Source: Ficedula albicollis (lineage: Eukaryota > Chordata > Aves > Passeriformes > Muscicapidae). From it: a DNA stretch of 64,000 bases. The stretch is taken from contig NC_021674.1 of assembly GCF_000247815.1 (NCBI RefSeq), forward strand, positions 78,702,500-78,766,499. The letters are read 5' to 3'. The position numbers and the translations under genes are program-made. Below are positions 1-13,030 of this stretch, piece after piece; the stretch's first letter is position 1; every line of letters begins with the position of its first letter. Under the pieces are notes generated by a model. The model searched no databases, had not been told where the DNA came from, and was given only the letters and a program-made list of their open reading frames with translations.

Positions 1-1039
1 CTCCAGTCCAACCTTGTTCAAGTATCCTTTAAGCTTGAACAGTGAATTAACCTCCAGCAAGACACTTCACGTGTGATTTATTAGGCATCTTGCTTTGGTT
101 TTAGTGAACTTTCCTGTGAGGCAGCACATTATAGTCAACTTTGGAACACAGGGTTAGTCACAACCTCTAACTACAGAGACGCAAGCATCCCTTCATAATA
201 TTTACTTACTGGCTTATTTATCTCCACTTCTGCAGGCAGTAAACTAATAAGCTCCCACGAGGCCACTGAAAGTGATAATATCCTTTCTCTGGCACACTAA
301 ATCATGTAATAATTAACTATAAAATTTTAAAAACCTAGAAATTGCAAAGATCAAAGGTGAAAGCTAAGAAGTACACATTAGAAATAACAACAGATGACCC
401 CAGAATGAAAACAAATGAAAACACAAGGAGTTTGTAGTTCATGACTTAAGAAAGCCCTTTCAGAGAAGTAAAATCTTGTAGTAAAACCTAAATCCACTAT
501 GTAGTCATCATTTGTACCAAATTTTTACTATAAATTACACCAAATTCTAATAGTAAAAAATATTTGAAAATTTATTTGTTGAAATTTAAGATGCAGTTAC
601 TATCAACTATTTGTCCTCCATCATGTGGTTTGTTAGCTATGAACCTGTAAAACAGCATTCACCTCACGATACAATAGCACATGTACCAATATTCAATCAC
701 AAATCCAGTGGTGATAAGGAGTACTCCTCCTTATCAGGTCCAGACAAACCTGTTCCATCCCTCCCAGCGGACATGAAATAAGAAATGAAGAATGGATAAC
801 AATATGGCTTATGCCAACTGCTTATGGTCTTTTCTCTTCCCATTTGTAACTGAATGAGTAAAACCAAAAGTCAACAAAAGCAGTACAGCTGTCCACATGC
901 TTTTCTGTTCCTTTGTTTTTTGGGGGGGTTTCTGCCCTGGCTCTGGAGTGGATTAGGTTGGAACATTGCCCCACAAAGAAATGTATTGGTTCACTGTGCA
1001 CCTATGACTAGAAGTTGTCTCCTGTAAATTTCAAGAATT
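1..1039. other. Intergenic, nothing recognised
   Basis: AT-rich single-copy-looking DNA with stop codons in every frame and no coding signature. The first 30 bases vaguely resemble a reversed CR1 3' end, but the match is too short to call. Confidence 0.6.
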
Positions 1040-1600
1040 TCCAAGACTTGTTCATCGTATATGTATATTTCTAGATGATGTCTGGGCAGTTGACATCTCC
1101 TACAAGGACAAGGGCTACTGATTCAGAATTTTTTCCTAATGTCTATAGAATCATCAGTGCTTTCATTCTAGTACATTCATTTTAGTACTAGGCACCCACT
1201 ACAACATTTACTTTGTTTTCCGTCTGCATAATCCTCACATCCTTCACTACATCATCACTAACTGTAAGGACTGTGCAATCAAATGTCTTACACATAGTGC
1301 AAGACTTGCTTGCCTTGCCTATTACTCCTGAACAACCTGTAGCACTCCATCCCAGCATTCCAGTCACAGGGCTCATTCCACCAAGTGTCACTAACACCAG
1401 TGATATCACAGCTCAGGGAGATGACAAATGCTTCCAGATCATCCTCCTTGCTCCTCAAATGCACTTCTAAAAATTCATGCCATGCCAGTATTACTGCTTT
1501 TTCCCACCTTTTCGACTGAAGAATGAATATTTTAGGGAGTCTCCTCTTCAAACTGCAGCACAGCTGACGTGGACAGTATATCATTATTGTGCAAGAACTG
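1040..1600 (-). mobile_element. CR1 LINE remnant, endonuclease part of ORF2
   Basis: Read on the minus strand, the stretch has the look of the apurinic/apyrimidinic-type endonuclease at the start of CR1 ORF2. A segment around 1300-1440 reads DITGVSDTWWNEPCDWNAGM followed by ECYRLFRSNRQG, which corresponds to the family's 'ITETWW...W..GMEGYRLFRKDRQG' block. Further on, at 1077-1100, it reads GDVNCPDII, matching the catalytic GDFN(H/C)PDI motif. The two pieces lie in different frames and are interrupted by stops, so this is a dead copy truncated at both ends. The family assignment rests on recalled motifs and not on a search. Confidence 0.72.
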
Positions 1601-2025
1601 AGTGATTGCTATCAATCTGTCCTTCAGTCTACAAACAATTAGAGTAGTGAGTGAGGCTGCTGAATCTGCTAATCATATGCCAAGTATTCACATTTTCTCT
1701 TCTCTTTTTTTCATGGGATTTTTTTCTCTCAGTTGTTACCTGAAATCAATAGGGTTTTTCCACTGACAATTGAAAATACTCCCTGAAATGCCCTGAGCTG
1801 CTATGCAGAAATTTCTTGCTATAGAGAAAGAAAAGAAACACCAAGCTGAGTAAAGAAGCTCATTTTGTTCAGACAAGAAACAAAGTGCACTTTTTCTTCC
1901 CCTAAACAAAGCATTTTTAAGAGCAGGATAGAGGATGCTTAAATCAATAACCATTAAGAATCACAAAGCTGCTAAAAGAATATATCTTTGGAAAAAGAAA
2001 TTATCAGGCTCGGCACAGAAATTAC
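1601..2025. other. Intergenic, nothing recognised
   Basis: AT-rich sequence with no coding, RNA or repeat signature that I can name. Confidence 0.5.
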
Positions 2026-2106
2026 TGGGTGAAATTCTATTTATGCAGGAGGGATCCAAATTAGATGATCCTTATAGGCCTTTTGGCATTGCAGTCCGAA
2101 AAGCTA
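2026..2106 (+). mobile_element. Old CR1-type LINE 3' end (degraded)
   Basis: The order of words (CTGGGTGAAATTCTAT, then ATGCAGGAGG, then TTAGATGATCCTTATAGGCC, then AAAGCTATGAA) follows the 3' end of ancient sauropsid CR1 subfamilies, where 'tatgcaggaggtcagactagatgatc...ggcctta...ctatgaa' is typical. It is heavily diverged and short. The orientation is that of the element's sense strand. Confidence 0.5.
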
Positions 2107-5100
2107 TGAAACACAAGAACAAAATAAATATACTGCTCATCCTTGACACAGCTTTTACAGAACGCTTCCCCAGTGACAAAAATACTTCACTCATTCACTT
2201 ACTGCTTTGAATTTATTGTTTTTCTGCATACAGTTTATTAGATTAAGTTTTTCAAATTGTCAAAATCATGGTTTTGATTGCTTAAATGCCAAGTCCTTCT
2301 CTTCTTTTCAAAGTGAAATAAAGAAGAAAGCAAACACAACTTCCACATCAACTGACACCAGCTTTGTCAAGAGCCTGAGACAAAGAGGATATAGGGACAC
2401 TACTTGGAGTTATGTTCAACAGACATTAGAGTGACCACAAGAGCCTGGAAGCTTCATCACTGGCAAAGGAGAGCCACAATCCACTGAGAGCCCCCAAAGC
2501 CCAGGAGGTAGTAACCTGATCCTACAGATGCTCTTGGGAGTTTTGCTGTTCATTGAGGTGAGTTTTGTACTGTCAAATACTGAATAACTACTTTAATTGC
2601 CACAAGAAAAGTGTTAAACCATGGAACTAGATCCTGCCTAGGTCAATACTAAAAAACTCATATAGTCAAGAAAATACACAGTCTCAAACATCTGGAAATC
2701 TCACTCTCTGTCCATTAATGACTGGATTTCCAAGGTCTTCATAAAAATCCTATTTTTCCACGAAAGATGGAGGAACCACCCCCTGCCATCCCTCTGTGGT
2801 GAGGTAGCATCTTTCTGCCTGATGCAGGTGCTCCAGAGCTGCCACAAGAAAATGGGCTATGACATCCTACAGCCTGGCCTGTGGAAGAAGGTAAAACAGA
2901 AATGGTCTCTGTGGTGGCTGTAAACAATTCATTCCTCCCCCTGCTCCTGCCCTAGTGGGTTATCATGCACTTGCCTCTCGAGCTAAGCAAACACTTGCAG
3001 GCCTACCTCAGGAAAAGGTTCCATTTCACTCCTTATGGACAACCCCCAGAGGATGCACAAACACTCCATATTTGCACTGGAACAGTTCAGGAGAGTTAAG
3101 TTTTCCAGGAAACACTCTCAGTGCTGTGCTTCTGAGTAGCTGACCAAGCATCAGGAGACTTATATCAATGCACAGATATCAGTTTAGCTTCTCTAAGTGC
3201 CTCAGCATCTTAGGGTTAAGAGCAGTATGACATAAGCCTCACATTTCTTCTTAAACTCCACAAAGGATATCTAAATGCATGTAATCCCTCCGGAACATGA
3301 TGACACAAAAGATATTGCTGTGCTCAGGGTCTAAGAATATATTGCTTCTCTTCACTGGCAATACATCAAAATCTTTAGAATTAGAAGAATTAGAAATAAA
3401 TGCCCACACTGGTTTTTTTCTCCCATTTTTCCTTCTAATTTTAGGCAATGGCTGTTTGCAAAACAAAAACGATGTATTGATCATTTGGATAGGGGGAGTG
3501 CATCATTCTGGGACACAGCATTTTCATGTCATAAATTGCATTCCAAAGCAAATGAAGATTGAGATTTCTCCACAAGTAAGAGCACTGCAATGTGAATGAG
3601 CTCATCACAGATGGGGGCTAGTTCAAGAACTTGAAGGAATAATTTTTAGTGTAAAATTGACTACTAGAATTTCATTAAGCTTAAAATTAACACAATTTAT
3701 TTCCAAATAGCATCAATCATAGTTACTACAGTTCTGCTTCTGATTGCTCTGATACATTCATCGCCCATTTGGAAACTAAATAGAAGCTTAATATACTCAC
3801 AATTGTTTGTTGTCAATTGACAAAGATATTACCGAAACAAAACAAAAATTAAGTTGCAGCTTGAAATTATAAAAATGATAAAGTCAATATTTCAGCCATG
3901 ATTAAAAAATCTGATTACATAAAGGTATATTATATACATGGGGAGACAAAAAGCATCTAATCTCTTTGTAAAGTAACTTTAATAAACTTCACTGTAGTTA
4001 CACCGCTGCCAGGATTAGCTCACAAACTTTGAATTAAAGTATGAACCATGGTCTGACAACATTATTGTAATTTTTTCATTTTAATCCTTGATGAGAGAAA
4101 AATTGTACAGACTCCAGGAGCACAAAAATAATTGTTACATCTATGATTCTCCAATTATGGCTTAAGGGGACTGCTTCTTAGCCATCTCTGTGGTCTTATG
4201 CAGGTTTTATAACGAGGCTTTTGAACAAAACAAGTGTTTTCAATAGCACCAGTAAAATAATCACATGCTTCTGTAAAGGAGGAATTTTCATTTTGCTTTG
4301 ATTCATGTTATACCTTGTAGAGAATCAACCTTTTATTTGTTCAGATAGCTTAATCCTCACTTATGTTCTTAGTTTAAGTGGATACAAATAAAAAACACTC
4401 CAAAGACTGGTCTATTCCATTTCCACTTCTTCCTATAGCATTGTTGGAAAGAGGACATACTTTAAAAGGCATGAAGTCTTATACAGAGAAGAAATGCAAA
4501 TCATGTTGTGCACTCTGCTCAGCCTGAACTACTCTCATAGGGGTCCTGGCTAGAAATATATCTTCTTTACATCTCAACATAGGCTGACACAGTCAACTCT
4601 GAACCCTGTCACAAGTTGGCATATGCCAGCTGACCTCTTGGTCAGGCCAGCAGGAAGGGTTTGCTAAGGGTTTCAACATCCATTTGCTTTACAGCTGATG
4701 CTGACTCCTTCAGAAAAGCAGAAAAATTAGTTCACAAATTTTTCCAAAGAATGTTGCTGTTTCCCTGCCTGATCTAATAGACTACTCTGCATGAAGATTC
4801 TGCACCCAAACACAGATAAAAACAGGCATCAAAATGTAGAACTGGCCAAGACTACTCAATTTATTCATAAATTACAATATTATTCATAAATCATATATGA
4901 TATTATATATGATATGATGTGTTAATCTTACTTCCCACAGAATTTAACAACAGATTCCAATACCAAGTCTATAATGTCTCAGTGAGCTATAGCCTGTATC
5001 TGAGAAAAATATTCACTATTGATTCAAAGAATCAGGCAGTTGGAAAGATCATATTCCAAGTTAAGTAGATTTGTGGATTAATCATCTTCAATACTAAAAC

Positions 5101-6679
5101 CACTCATCTTGTTTGTTAGTCTTATCTTCTGACTATTGGATCCCATTATGCCTTTCCACTGCTTTAAAGACCTATCTCTACAAACATATTCCTTACATAA
5201 GTGTAAATATTAATCAGTTCTCTCTTAATATCTTCTTTGGAGAATCAAGATAGATTTATGATATGTAGTTTCTTACACTTCTAAATTTATGGTATATTTA
5301 CCAATTTGAAACCTCTTTGCACAAATCTTGGTGAAAGACTTGTGACAAGGCCCCTAAGATTCCCCTGTTTTTCAGTATCCTTCTTGAAGGTATTCCAGCC
5401 TGATTTATTAGTAGTCCCATAAATATCTCCCCAACACTGAACAATGTGGGACACCAGTTTCCTGTTCATACTTGATATTTCTTCCTTTTACACCTGAACA
5501 CTATGTTTGCCCTCCGCCCTTAGCACTTCCCAGTGAGTTCCCCATTCAGTGTCTAAGCATACCATTACCCTTTTTTCAGCCACACATATTTGAGGATATA
5601 ACACTTGGTTTTTATTTTTCTTACCACAATTGGCCGGATTTTGCTAGCACACAAGTCATTCTGATGAAACTCTGTTATTAAAGAGGCACAACCCAAAGAG
5701 CCAGATCCCAACCAGCACCAACGCACAGAGCACCCCTTGCCAACTCATGGTGTGGCATCAGCTGACACAGATGAAAAATCTGGCCTCATGCATTCAACAC
5801 AAGACATTCTAAAGCCATTTCTCCCACAGTCCTTCACATCCTTTTCTACCAGGTAGGACAGAATGAGGGCAAGAGTTCCTCTGGTTTCCCCCAAACACAT
5901 CTGGAATGTAGGTAGATGACCTGCTTGTTGTGGTGACAATAATCATGGAGACCTGGGCTGCTGAGATGGAGGCTCAGTTAATTGCTAGGAAAGAAGAATA
6001 CTGCAGACATTGGTCCTCTAGTGGAGCAAAACTTATTGATTCTACCTATCATGCAGAAAAAATACTAAGAAAAACTTATGTCATAAGTAGTCTAAACCTA
6101 GGTCATACTTATATTTGTGCACTCAAGACAGGTTCTTTTTTTTTTTTTTTTGTCCTGATAGTTACTTTAAGTTCTAGCAAAAACACTTTTTTGTAACATG
6201 CCCCTCTCTAACCTGATAAGTTTTTCAACTCTAGAAAGTCCTTTGGTTAGTAAAGGTCATCAGTAGGGACTAAAGAGGGACAAAGAAGGATTTTAAAGTG
6301 AAATCAGAGACAGCAATGAGAAGCAAGACACTTGAGAAGTCTGCCAATGTTCGTGCCATAGAAAATAATGGAACTACACTTAAAAATTATAGGCCTATTA
6401 AAGCACGGAGATATTGCACTAAAGGTGTTAAAATAACCAATTAAACATGCAGTTTTACTCCTGCAAAAATACAGAGCATTTCTGTGGAAAAAAATACCAC
6501 TGTCAAGAATTCACCATGACTGCTAGAAATCAAAATAAATAAATAGCTTTAATTGGAAAAGAATATTTGAAACCACAGTGCACAGTTTTGTGGGCAAAGC
6601 CAATCTGTTAGCCAGTCTTTTAATAAGTCCACATTGTACTGGATTCAATTTAGCTTTTCTGTGAACATGGACATAACCT
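2107..6679. other. Intergenic, no gene seen
   Basis: About 4.5 kb of AT-rich DNA with only short chance ORFs. A perfect 14-bp palindrome TTGTCAATTGACAA lies at 3810-3823, and a poly-T tract lies near 6135-6150. A doubtful LINE trace at 5100-5470 is listed separately. Confidence 0.55.
5100..5470 (-). mobile_element. Possible very old CR1-like LINE trace
   Basis: Scattered words such as CAGTATCCTTCTTGAAGG, GTGGGACACCAGT and AGATTCCCCTGTTT recall the reversed CR1 ORF2/3' region. They are spaced irregularly and separated by unrelated sequence. This is a weak similarity by eye only. Confidence 0.22.
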
Positions 6680-6814
6680 GTTAATAATTTAACACACCTC
6701 TGGTAAAGCAGGAATGCAGTAAATAAAAAGTAAACTAATAAAACAATGTTAATAATTTAACACACCTCTGGTAAAGCAGGAATGCAGTAAATAAAAAGTA
6801 AACTAATAAAACAA
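6680..6814. repeat. Tandem duplication, 68-bp period, 2 copies
   Basis: Two adjacent copies (6680-6747 and 6748-6814) begin GTTAATAATTTAACACACC and are identical as far as I can read. A poly-T run follows at 6818-6838. Confidence 0.92.
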
Positions 6815-6817
6815 AAG

Positions 6818-6838
6818 TTTTTTTTTTTTTTTTTTTTT
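6818..6838. repeat. Poly-T tract (about 21 T)
   Basis: A homopolymer run immediately follows the 68-bp duplication. No associated SINE or LINE body is recognisable on either side. Confidence 0.9.
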
Positions 6839-8252
6839 GCAACTAGATGGTAAATGAATGGAAAAGATTGCTATCGAAGCACAAATTCTGAAAATGTTAA
6901 ACACACAGAAATCATGAGATTGAAAATTTATGATTCCAAGAGAGGTATTAGCTTTATCATGTAGCATAATTCAAACGACATGCTTTTCTTCTGGAATGGT
7001 TTTTATGTAAAGTGTGTTCTCAGTGCAGATCAGCAGCATTGCTGTGGGAATTTCATTTTATTAAATTCTTCACTGCATTTCACTACAATTCTTCCTCTAC
7101 ATTGTTTTTTCCTCTCGACAGAAGCAGTGCATATATGATGTATGTTCTGGACACATGATTGAGGAACATGAATACAAGGTCAAACCAGAGCTTTCACACA
7201 CTCTGTTGTTACACACTTTTAGTGCAGCAAAATGTAATGTATTTATTTGAATGAAGACTGAGCGATAGCTCATCATTGCACCAGGGTTGGAAAAGCACTT
7301 TGCCTTCGTTAATCTACCTTGTTATGTTACACTGGCTGATTATTCCAAGCTTTGCACTGAGTGAAGGGGATGGAGGCTATGGAGCACCAGCCCACAGCTG
7401 CCAGGATCTCCTAAATTTGTGTCTGGGCAGGCTCCTAGGGCCAGCCCAGGGCACAGCATGGCAGCCTGCACTGGGCACCTCTGCTGCCTTAGCCAGAGCA
7501 GCGTAGCCCTGCTGTGCCAGCTGGGGAGGGACACACCGTGTGGTGTCTGCAGAGGCTGACGGGCAGCTCCGTGCTCCTTCCCTTCCCAAGGCTCCTTCCT
7601 GGGGGGAAGCAGCAGGACACCAAACCTGCTCCCTCCTGACCCCTCAGGGCACCAAGCCCCACCTGAGTCAGCCCAACACCCAGACACAGACTGGCCCCTT
7701 TCCTGGAGACGGGACATCCTCCTCCATCAGTTTCCCATCTTCATCCCAGCTTCATCAGTTCCCAGCATTCAGTGTCCAGATAGCCTAGGCACGTTCTTCA
7801 CCTGAAGTTGCCCCCACATTTTTTCCCTTGCCCTTCAATCCCACTCTTCCCTGTCCAGAAACAGCTTCCAGGCCCAGGGAGGTTCCAGCTGCCAGCACAT
7901 TTCTGGCTGCATTTGTCACACTCCTGCAGCGCTGTGGGTCTGCAGACAGACCCCTTTTGAACAACCCCGGAGGCCAGTGCTGCTCCAGCTCAAAGGAAAG
8001 GCAGTCTGAGGAGCACAGCCATCCTCTCTGGGATAATTCCCCTATTTGTCAAGCTCTCGTTACCTTCCTTCCATAAATCTTTCCAGTTTCCTTTCCACAC
8101 ACGGTGGAAACTTAAACTGGGCGTGCCTCCACTGTTAAACTTCCACTGAAGGCAAAACTTCGAGTTTATTATATTCTGCCACTTGAGAAAAGCAAGAATT
8201 TGAATACTACATAGAGCTCCATAATCCATAGCCATGTAATTGCATGTTACAC
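6839..8252. other. Intergenic, with a GC-richer block at about 7370-7960
   Basis: The block at 7370-7960 is clearly richer in G+C than its surroundings and carries overlapping ORFs on both strands. None of their translations resembles a known family, and the ORFs reflect low stop density in GC-rich DNA. I see no splice-bounded exon. Confidence 0.5.
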
Positions 8253-8402
8253 CAGTACCTTCTGTTAACAACGGAATCCAGGCACAGGCACCAAGCTGAC
8301 ATGGAGACAGGGGCTGCTGCTGGGAAACAGTACCTTCTGTTAACAACGGAATCCAGGCAGAGGCACCAAGCTGACATGGAAACAGGGGCTGCTGCTGGGA
8401 AG
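8253..8402. repeat. Tandem duplication, 75-bp period, 2 copies
   Basis: Copies at 8253-8327 and 8328-8402 start CAGTACCTTCTGTTAACAAC and differ at about two bases. The period is a multiple of three, so ORFs through it repeat their peptide. That is a consequence of the duplication and not evidence for a protein. Confidence 0.93.
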
Positions 8403-11311
8403 ACTGGGGAGAAAAAGGATGTTTGGGAGGAAAAGGGGAGGGAGGAGAGAGGAATGTCACTGAGAAATATGTGAGTCCTGGAAAAGCAGTAATGGAGAGC
8501 TGCTGGGAAAGTAAGAGGTGAAGACAGACTGGTCAAGAAGGTTTTGTGGCAATATCGTTATGGGAATCCTGGAAAAGCCTGCTGGAGTAGGTGGCTGGTG
8601 GCACCCAGAGAGACCTCAGTAGGAAAACACAAAGACTAGAACACTGTTTTGGTCATGTGTTCTCCTGAAAGTCTTACCTACACTCAGAGGGAATCTGTGA
8701 AGTTGAAAAAAATCATTCAAGTGTATCATATAATTTTTGTGTGGTGCACATCTCTAGCAAATGTGGAAGAGTTTTACACAACTGGTAGTGCAGGGGCACA
8801 TGGTAGGAGAAAGGCAGACGAAATCTTTGGTGAGGAACTCGATCAGAGGCAGAAATGAGCTTGAGAGCTGCTGCCTTCTGACCTGTCCAGCACGGAGTAC
8901 CCCCACAGGGCTGTGATTGCTCACTCACACCAGGATGCAGGTGCTGTGGGAAGGCGGGGGTGCCAGATGTGAAGAGCCAGCAGAAAAGGCAGGATTTTCT
9001 TGCAGAGTTGTGAGTCTTGCCAGGCATTTGGGCTGAGCTTTGCTACAGGGCTGCATATTCTGTGTTTCCCGTACGGTGATAAGCTCACACAAGCAGCATT
9101 GAAGGCACTGGAATACGTCTGCTTTTCTTATTTCCTTTATAGCATATGTCCCTTCTCATTAAATAGGAGAGGATCACATTTCCAGTTTAGGATGCATGAG
9201 TGAAAACAAGGACAGAAAGATAAGAGAATTGTGCAAAGCCTCATCCCTCTGCTTTTTTATTACCTTTGCCATCTATCAAGAGACTGACTGCTTCTCTTGC
9301 TTTTGCTTTTTTTAATTTTTTTTTTCTGTTTCCTCCAGCATATTTGTAAATGTTATTTACTTATTGTCACTAGCTCCTCCGGGCTGTCTACTTTAATTTT
9401 ATATCACAAATTGTGACCGGCAGCGTTTTGTTGCTGCTGCTTTCTTTATTAATTTGTATCTTACTACTCCAGCAACAATAAATAGTCTTCAGCCCTCCCA
9501 TAATTTGTGCTCCATTTTGGATCAAAAACTCGCAGGAATATTGATAGAATTCCAAGCCTAGCAGGGCTGGGAAGGTACTGTGGGCATTGCTATGGCATAC
9601 CCACACTTCTGATTCAAGTCTGGGCCCTTTTACACAGAGGAAAAGATTATTCCTCCACATTATCAGCACTATCACATTTCTCTTCACATCACTAAGCATC
9701 ATCATCAGCATACTCCAAAATATTTTGCTAGCGTTCAGGGCTTCCATAGTTCAAGCTTGCTATATAGACCAAAAAATAATGCTTTACTCTTTAAGCACTT
9801 TGGACAGAAAATTTTTTTCTGAGTCTTGAGCAGTTCAGAAAATCTTCCTTGAGCCAATTTACCATGCAGGGTTTATGCCATCAGAATTATAATTCTACTC
9901 ATGTGACTGGCCTTGCCAAGTTTCTCTGGAGTCAACATGTCCATGTTTATGTACCACTGAATTGACAATCTTTTATCTGTGAATAAGGTAATGGGATTAA
10001 AGGCTTGACTCTTTCCCTATTTAATACTCTGTTTCTGACAGTTTTTATTCCTAATTCTCTTAATTTGGACCATCACATTATCTACAACCAGCCTGTAAAC
10101 CTGAATGTGATGGTCTGATTATTAAAAATTATTGAAATCATCTTCTCTTTCCACACTTGATCTTCTTTAAATACCCATGTCTCACCACAAATAAAATTTG
10201 TAAGAGTAATTCTTAGTCCTGTCCTTGTGCAGTAGTGCTAATGAAAGCAATAAAAACATAGTTTTTGTCATGAAAAACTTGTTTGTGTATGCAGAGTAGG
10301 TATTTATATTATGAGATGTTTATTCATGTCTCTTACTAGTAATAATGCAGAAGCTATATTCTATGAAGGGAAGTTCTCCAGACACATTTGGCTACAGGGA
10401 TCCCCAGAAGGCACACAGTATTGTAGCAGCTCTGGATTTCTATTCTTTTTCACTAGCATGAATTGAAACTACAGCCTCTACAGTACAATATATTACATTA
10501 AAACATAAAACAGATACAGCTGAGGGGAATAAGAGGAAGGAAGAAAGGCCAGAAATCTGTGATATTAACCCAAAAGAATTAACTTGTTTTCAAATGTGTT
10601 TAATTCCTATAGGCTTTACTATAGGAGTTACCATGTTTTAAAGCACCACTTTTTCTTAAAGGTATTAGTCAGGGTGCAGGAGCTGTGAGATAAAAATAAG
10701 ATTGGATAAATGTGCCTGTGGCTCAGATCAACACCCGTTAAGCAAAAATCTGCCTGTCATTATGCCTGCTTTGTATGCCATCACTGCTGATCCCTGAGTG
10801 CAAGGATTCATGGCATTATCACAGCTTCCTTCTCTAGACCTAAATGCTGGCTTCACCACCATTTGTTTTTTTTATTATTATACGGTAGGAAAATTGAATG
10901 ACTCACACTGCCCACACACACTGGCTGATGCATTTGTACTCAGCAGTCAGAGCCAAAGGTTGTCTAAATGATACACAGAGTGATGCTTTGAAAATTCACA
11001 ATAAAATGAGATCCCCTTTCTCATTTCTAAATTACTGTTCTTCCTACTTGCAAATGCATATGAGGCATCCATCCTAGGAAACAAGCTTTTTTGCTATGCC
11101 AGGACTGACCATTCAAATGAGGACTTTTTTTCCCATCACATCATCAATTTAAAAAGGAAAAAAACCATCTCTATAGGATTTGTTGCATTAGAAATATATT
11201 AGAAATGCATGTGAAAACATCATGAAAAGGCTATTAATGACTATTAATTCTTAGAGGTTTTAATTTCTGTAAAACACTATTACATTTTTATTGAACTTGT
11301 TCAGGTTTTTT
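8403..11311. other. Intergenic, nothing recognised
   Basis: Mixed AT-rich sequence with short chance ORFs only. I see no repeat family or RNA gene. Confidence 0.5.
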
Positions 11312-11410
11312 AATAGATTTTAAGGCTAGGAGGGACTACCAAATCATTTATTCTGACCTCCTGTATTACTCATAAAATAGCATCCAGTTAGTCCTGGCTT
11401 GAGCCCATTG
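11312..11410 (-). mobile_element. Old CR1-type LINE 3' end, reversed
   Basis: The segment reads ...TTTTAAGGCTAGGAGGGACT, then AATCATTTATTCTGACCTCCTGTATTA, matching the reverse of the ancient CR1 3' terminus ('ttttaaggccagaagggaccat...atctagtctgacctcctgtataa'). It is strongly diverged. It is the opposite orientation of the 2026-2106 copy and a similar subfamily. Confidence 0.6.
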
Positions 11411-11986
11411 CATTTGTCTGAGTCACACAAACCTTTCAGTTTCAGCTCATTCATTCTGAGGGATTCCTGGGTAGAATTGCCTTTTCAAAACATGGATGGA
11501 AGTCACATTTGAATTGGAAAGAAAGGAATCCTGTCACTGCTTTTTTCTAAAGAATAAAAGGACAGAAATTATGGGAAACACAATTCCTGTAAAGCATTTG
11601 AAAATATGGAAATATTGATTACCAGTATTCCTCTAAACAAGTAAAGCTATAAATTGTTATCTGTTGTCCCCTAAGCCTCAGCAGTCTGTCCCATGGCCTG
11701 AACTAATTATAGTGATCTAATTAGGTCACAATTTTTGAAACTAGCAACTCATAAGACCTCTTGTATTTTTGAGGTGCCTCCTCTGGTATGAAACAAATTG
11801 TATCCCAGAAGTGCCTAGTTTTCTTCATTAATTAATGAAGAAAGACAATTAGCTCAGTTACAGACAGCTGTGCTTGGGCAGATGAGTCTTACTCACAATG
11901 ACTTGGTATTTAGCTGTCTAAAGGAACAAAAATTAGAAGACCATTATATAGCATTTCTCTTCTTCACACAAAGCTCAGGGGATCTT

Positions 11987-12132
11987 CAACACAGTGAATA
12001 CGAGAACCTGGGATAAACTGCAGATATAACATTTTTAAAAGTCTGACAGGTATTGCTTCTCAACACAGTGAATACGAGAACCTGGGATAAATTGCAGATA
12101 TAACATTTTAAAAAGTCTGACAGGTATTGCTT
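11987..12132. repeat. Tandem duplication, 74-bp period, 2 copies
   Basis: Copies at 11987-12060 and 12061-12132 start CAACACAGTGAATACGAGAA. They differ by a C/T change and one T/A difference in a T-run. Confidence 0.93.
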
Positions 12133-12809
12133 TCTAGAAGAAAAAGTAATGAGAGACAGGCTAAAACATTGCTTAGAAGCACCTAACAAGTACCAATGAG
12201 AACAATGCTTATCCTTCAACTGAATTATCAAAAGGCAGGGCTCTGCAGGAAATAATTCTCTCTCAAGACTTTGTTAGAATCTACGTGCAGCCATGAAATG
12301 GTTGGACCAGACAATAGGGGCAATAGTCCTGCAGCAACACACAGCACAGGGCAGCCTTCACTGTCCACCACTCTTGCTCAAATCCCAGCTGCACCTTCGT
12401 GGTGGCTGAGCCCACTGAGAGCAACCCCAAACTGCTAATGGGTCACACACCACCATAAAGCGGGAAAGATGCCACAAGTGGCCATAGCTCTGCTGCTGTT
12501 AAGGAAAATGCTGGGAATGGGGGAAGGCAAATATACTGGCCTCTCACCCCCACAAGCCAAAAATAGCTTGTATTTGAAAAGTGACTGGACAGCCTGAAAC
12601 CTGTGAGACACAAAGGTTTATGTTGGAGGCTCTGCAGCAGACTTCAAAAAGTTTTAGTTACTATGCAATAATCTTTCTTTGACACTGCATGCCCAGAGTA
12701 TTTAGTTTAGATTTGGATTTCTCACTCACATCAAGCTCCCAAGGAGCTATATCCATCTATGATGATTTCTTTTATCTCTGATTGGTTAAAAAACTCCATC
12801 CTAAGCAAG
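12133..12809. other. Intergenic, nothing recognised
   Basis: No gene, RNA or identifiable repeat is visible. The part from 12280 to 12500 is modestly GC-richer. Confidence 0.45.
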
Positions 12810-13030
12810 TCCAGCTCTGTTATATATGCCATCATCAACTCCCATCTGGATTGTACCAGTGCATTTTATTTGAACATGAAGTAATCAGACCTTCAGAGGT
12901 ACCTACTAGCTGATTACAGTGAACAAATTATATTACTTTCTCCAGTGACTCCACAAAATATTGAATTAAGCTCAAGATTGCAGTGTTTATGTTCAAAGTA
13001 CTCCCGGGACCTCACAAAGTTCTGTCACAA
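12810..13030 (+). mobile_element. Possible L2/CR1-superfamily LINE, reverse-transcriptase C-terminal remnant
   Basis: On the + strand, near 12830-12870, one frame reads AIINSHLDCTSAF, resembling the 'HAFI.SRLDYCNALL' block after the reverse-transcriptase catalytic core of L2-like LINEs. About 110 bp later another frame reads IKLKIAVFMFKVLPG, resembling 'RI.FKIL.LTYKALHG'. The order and orientation fit, the spacing is shorter than usual, and frameshifts and stops intervene. This is recognition by eye only. It would be a dead, internally deleted fossil. Confidence 0.42.

Noticed and set aside
7276..7788. Cluster of overlapping ORFs (up to 125 codons) on both strands
   Set aside because: The region is GC-rich with few stops, and no translation resembles a protein family.
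8244..8474. Repeated peptide in overlapping ORFs on both strands, suggesting a small repeat protein
   Set aside because: The repetition comes from a 75-bp DNA tandem duplication whose period is divisible by three. There is no start context, domain or splice support.
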